Origin: Ensifer sp. MPMI2T
GTDB taxonomy: Bacteria > Pseudomonadota > Alphaproteobacteria > Rhizobiales > Rhizobiaceae
DNA: 64,000 nucleotides
Reading direction: 5' to 3'
Assembly (NCBI RefSeq): GCF_004827385.1
Contig: NZ_SRXN01000005.1
Location: 220,702 to 284,701, forward strand
A program made the position numbers and the translations under genes. The notes under the pieces are model-generated. The model did not search any database. It was not told the origin of the DNA and saw nothing but the letters and a program-made list of their open reading frames with translations. This document shows, piece after piece, positions 63,865 through 64,000 of the stretch (within the stretch, counting starts at the first letter, position 1; each line of letters begins with the position of its first letter).

Positions 63865-64000
63865 CTCGGATTTTCGGAACCGGAACCGTGAAATAAAAAC
63901 GACCGGAACCGCTCAAATACTGCGCTGCCGCGTCCCCGCGGGCGGGCCCCCTGGCCGGAAGAACCTACCCGGGGGGGCGCGCGCGCTGGCGGGCATGGGC
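63865..64000. other. GC-rich upstream end of the late operon
   Basis: No gene is supported here. The last 80 bases are extremely GC-rich with G and C runs (GGGCGGGCCCCCTGG, ACCCGGGGGGGCGCGC). Because terminase genes follow directly, a packaging (cos) site and the late promoter are expected nearby; neither can be pinned down. Confidence 0.4.

Overview
The window looks like a chromosome segment of an alpha-proteobacterium of the Rhizobiaceae, most probably Sinorhizobium/Ensifer. The evidence is the aerobic cobalamin genes, a UvrB with long rhizobial-type extensions, a bigR-type sulfide operon, and many short palindromic intergenic repeats of the kind known from Sinorhizobium. No rRNA, tRNA or CRISPR array was recognised.

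Positions 1-18,700 are core chromosome. They hold cobT and cobS (divergent), a DUF1289 protein with a membrane aspartic protease, a two-gene ABC exporter, a five-gene sulfide/persulfide operon (persulfide dioxygenase, BigR repressor, two YeeE/YedE half-transporters, TauE/SafE permease) with an AT-rich operator, a second TauE/SafE permease, an extensin-like lipoprotein, a three-Kazal-domain lipoprotein, a Cache chemoreceptor, an acyl-CoA thioesterase, two small membrane proteins and uvrB.

Positions 18,700-23,640 are a small accessory patch. Its centre is an operon of two AT-richer genes. The first product carries a DnaB-type RecA-fold domain with a degenerate Walker A, followed by an Xre/MbcA/ParS-type antitoxin region. 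The second is a RES-domain toxin whose start overlaps the first gene's stop. This looks like a RES-Xre toxin-antitoxin pair whose antitoxin has gained a helicase-like domain, and it is the strongest candidate here for an undescribed system. It is followed by a decayed copy of a DnaJ-like gene, a glycine-rich secreted protein, repeats and the intact DnaJ-like gene. cspA and dusA follow.

From about 25,210 to the end of the window there is a large prophage integrated at the 5' end of dusA; its far end lies outside. Next to dusA is a tyrosine integrase with a cluster of GTCGTACC direct repeats. Positions 26,500-34,800 carry accessory genes: a nuclease-like protein, a histidine-kinase-type ATPase paired with a STAS-like protein and a membrane-anchored protein, a cytochrome P460, a stand-alone LigD-type ligase with a relic of another ligase copy, and several unknowns. 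From 63,864 down to 34,854 one long minus-strand late operon encodes a lambda-like head (terminase, gpW, portal, a protease-capsid fusion) and a P2-like contractile tail (V, W, J, I, fibres, FI, FII, E with a probable -1 frameshift, T, U, D, X), then endolysin and holins. A plus-strand gene pocket interrupts it at 53.6-54.2 kb, and the fibre tip domain is present twice.
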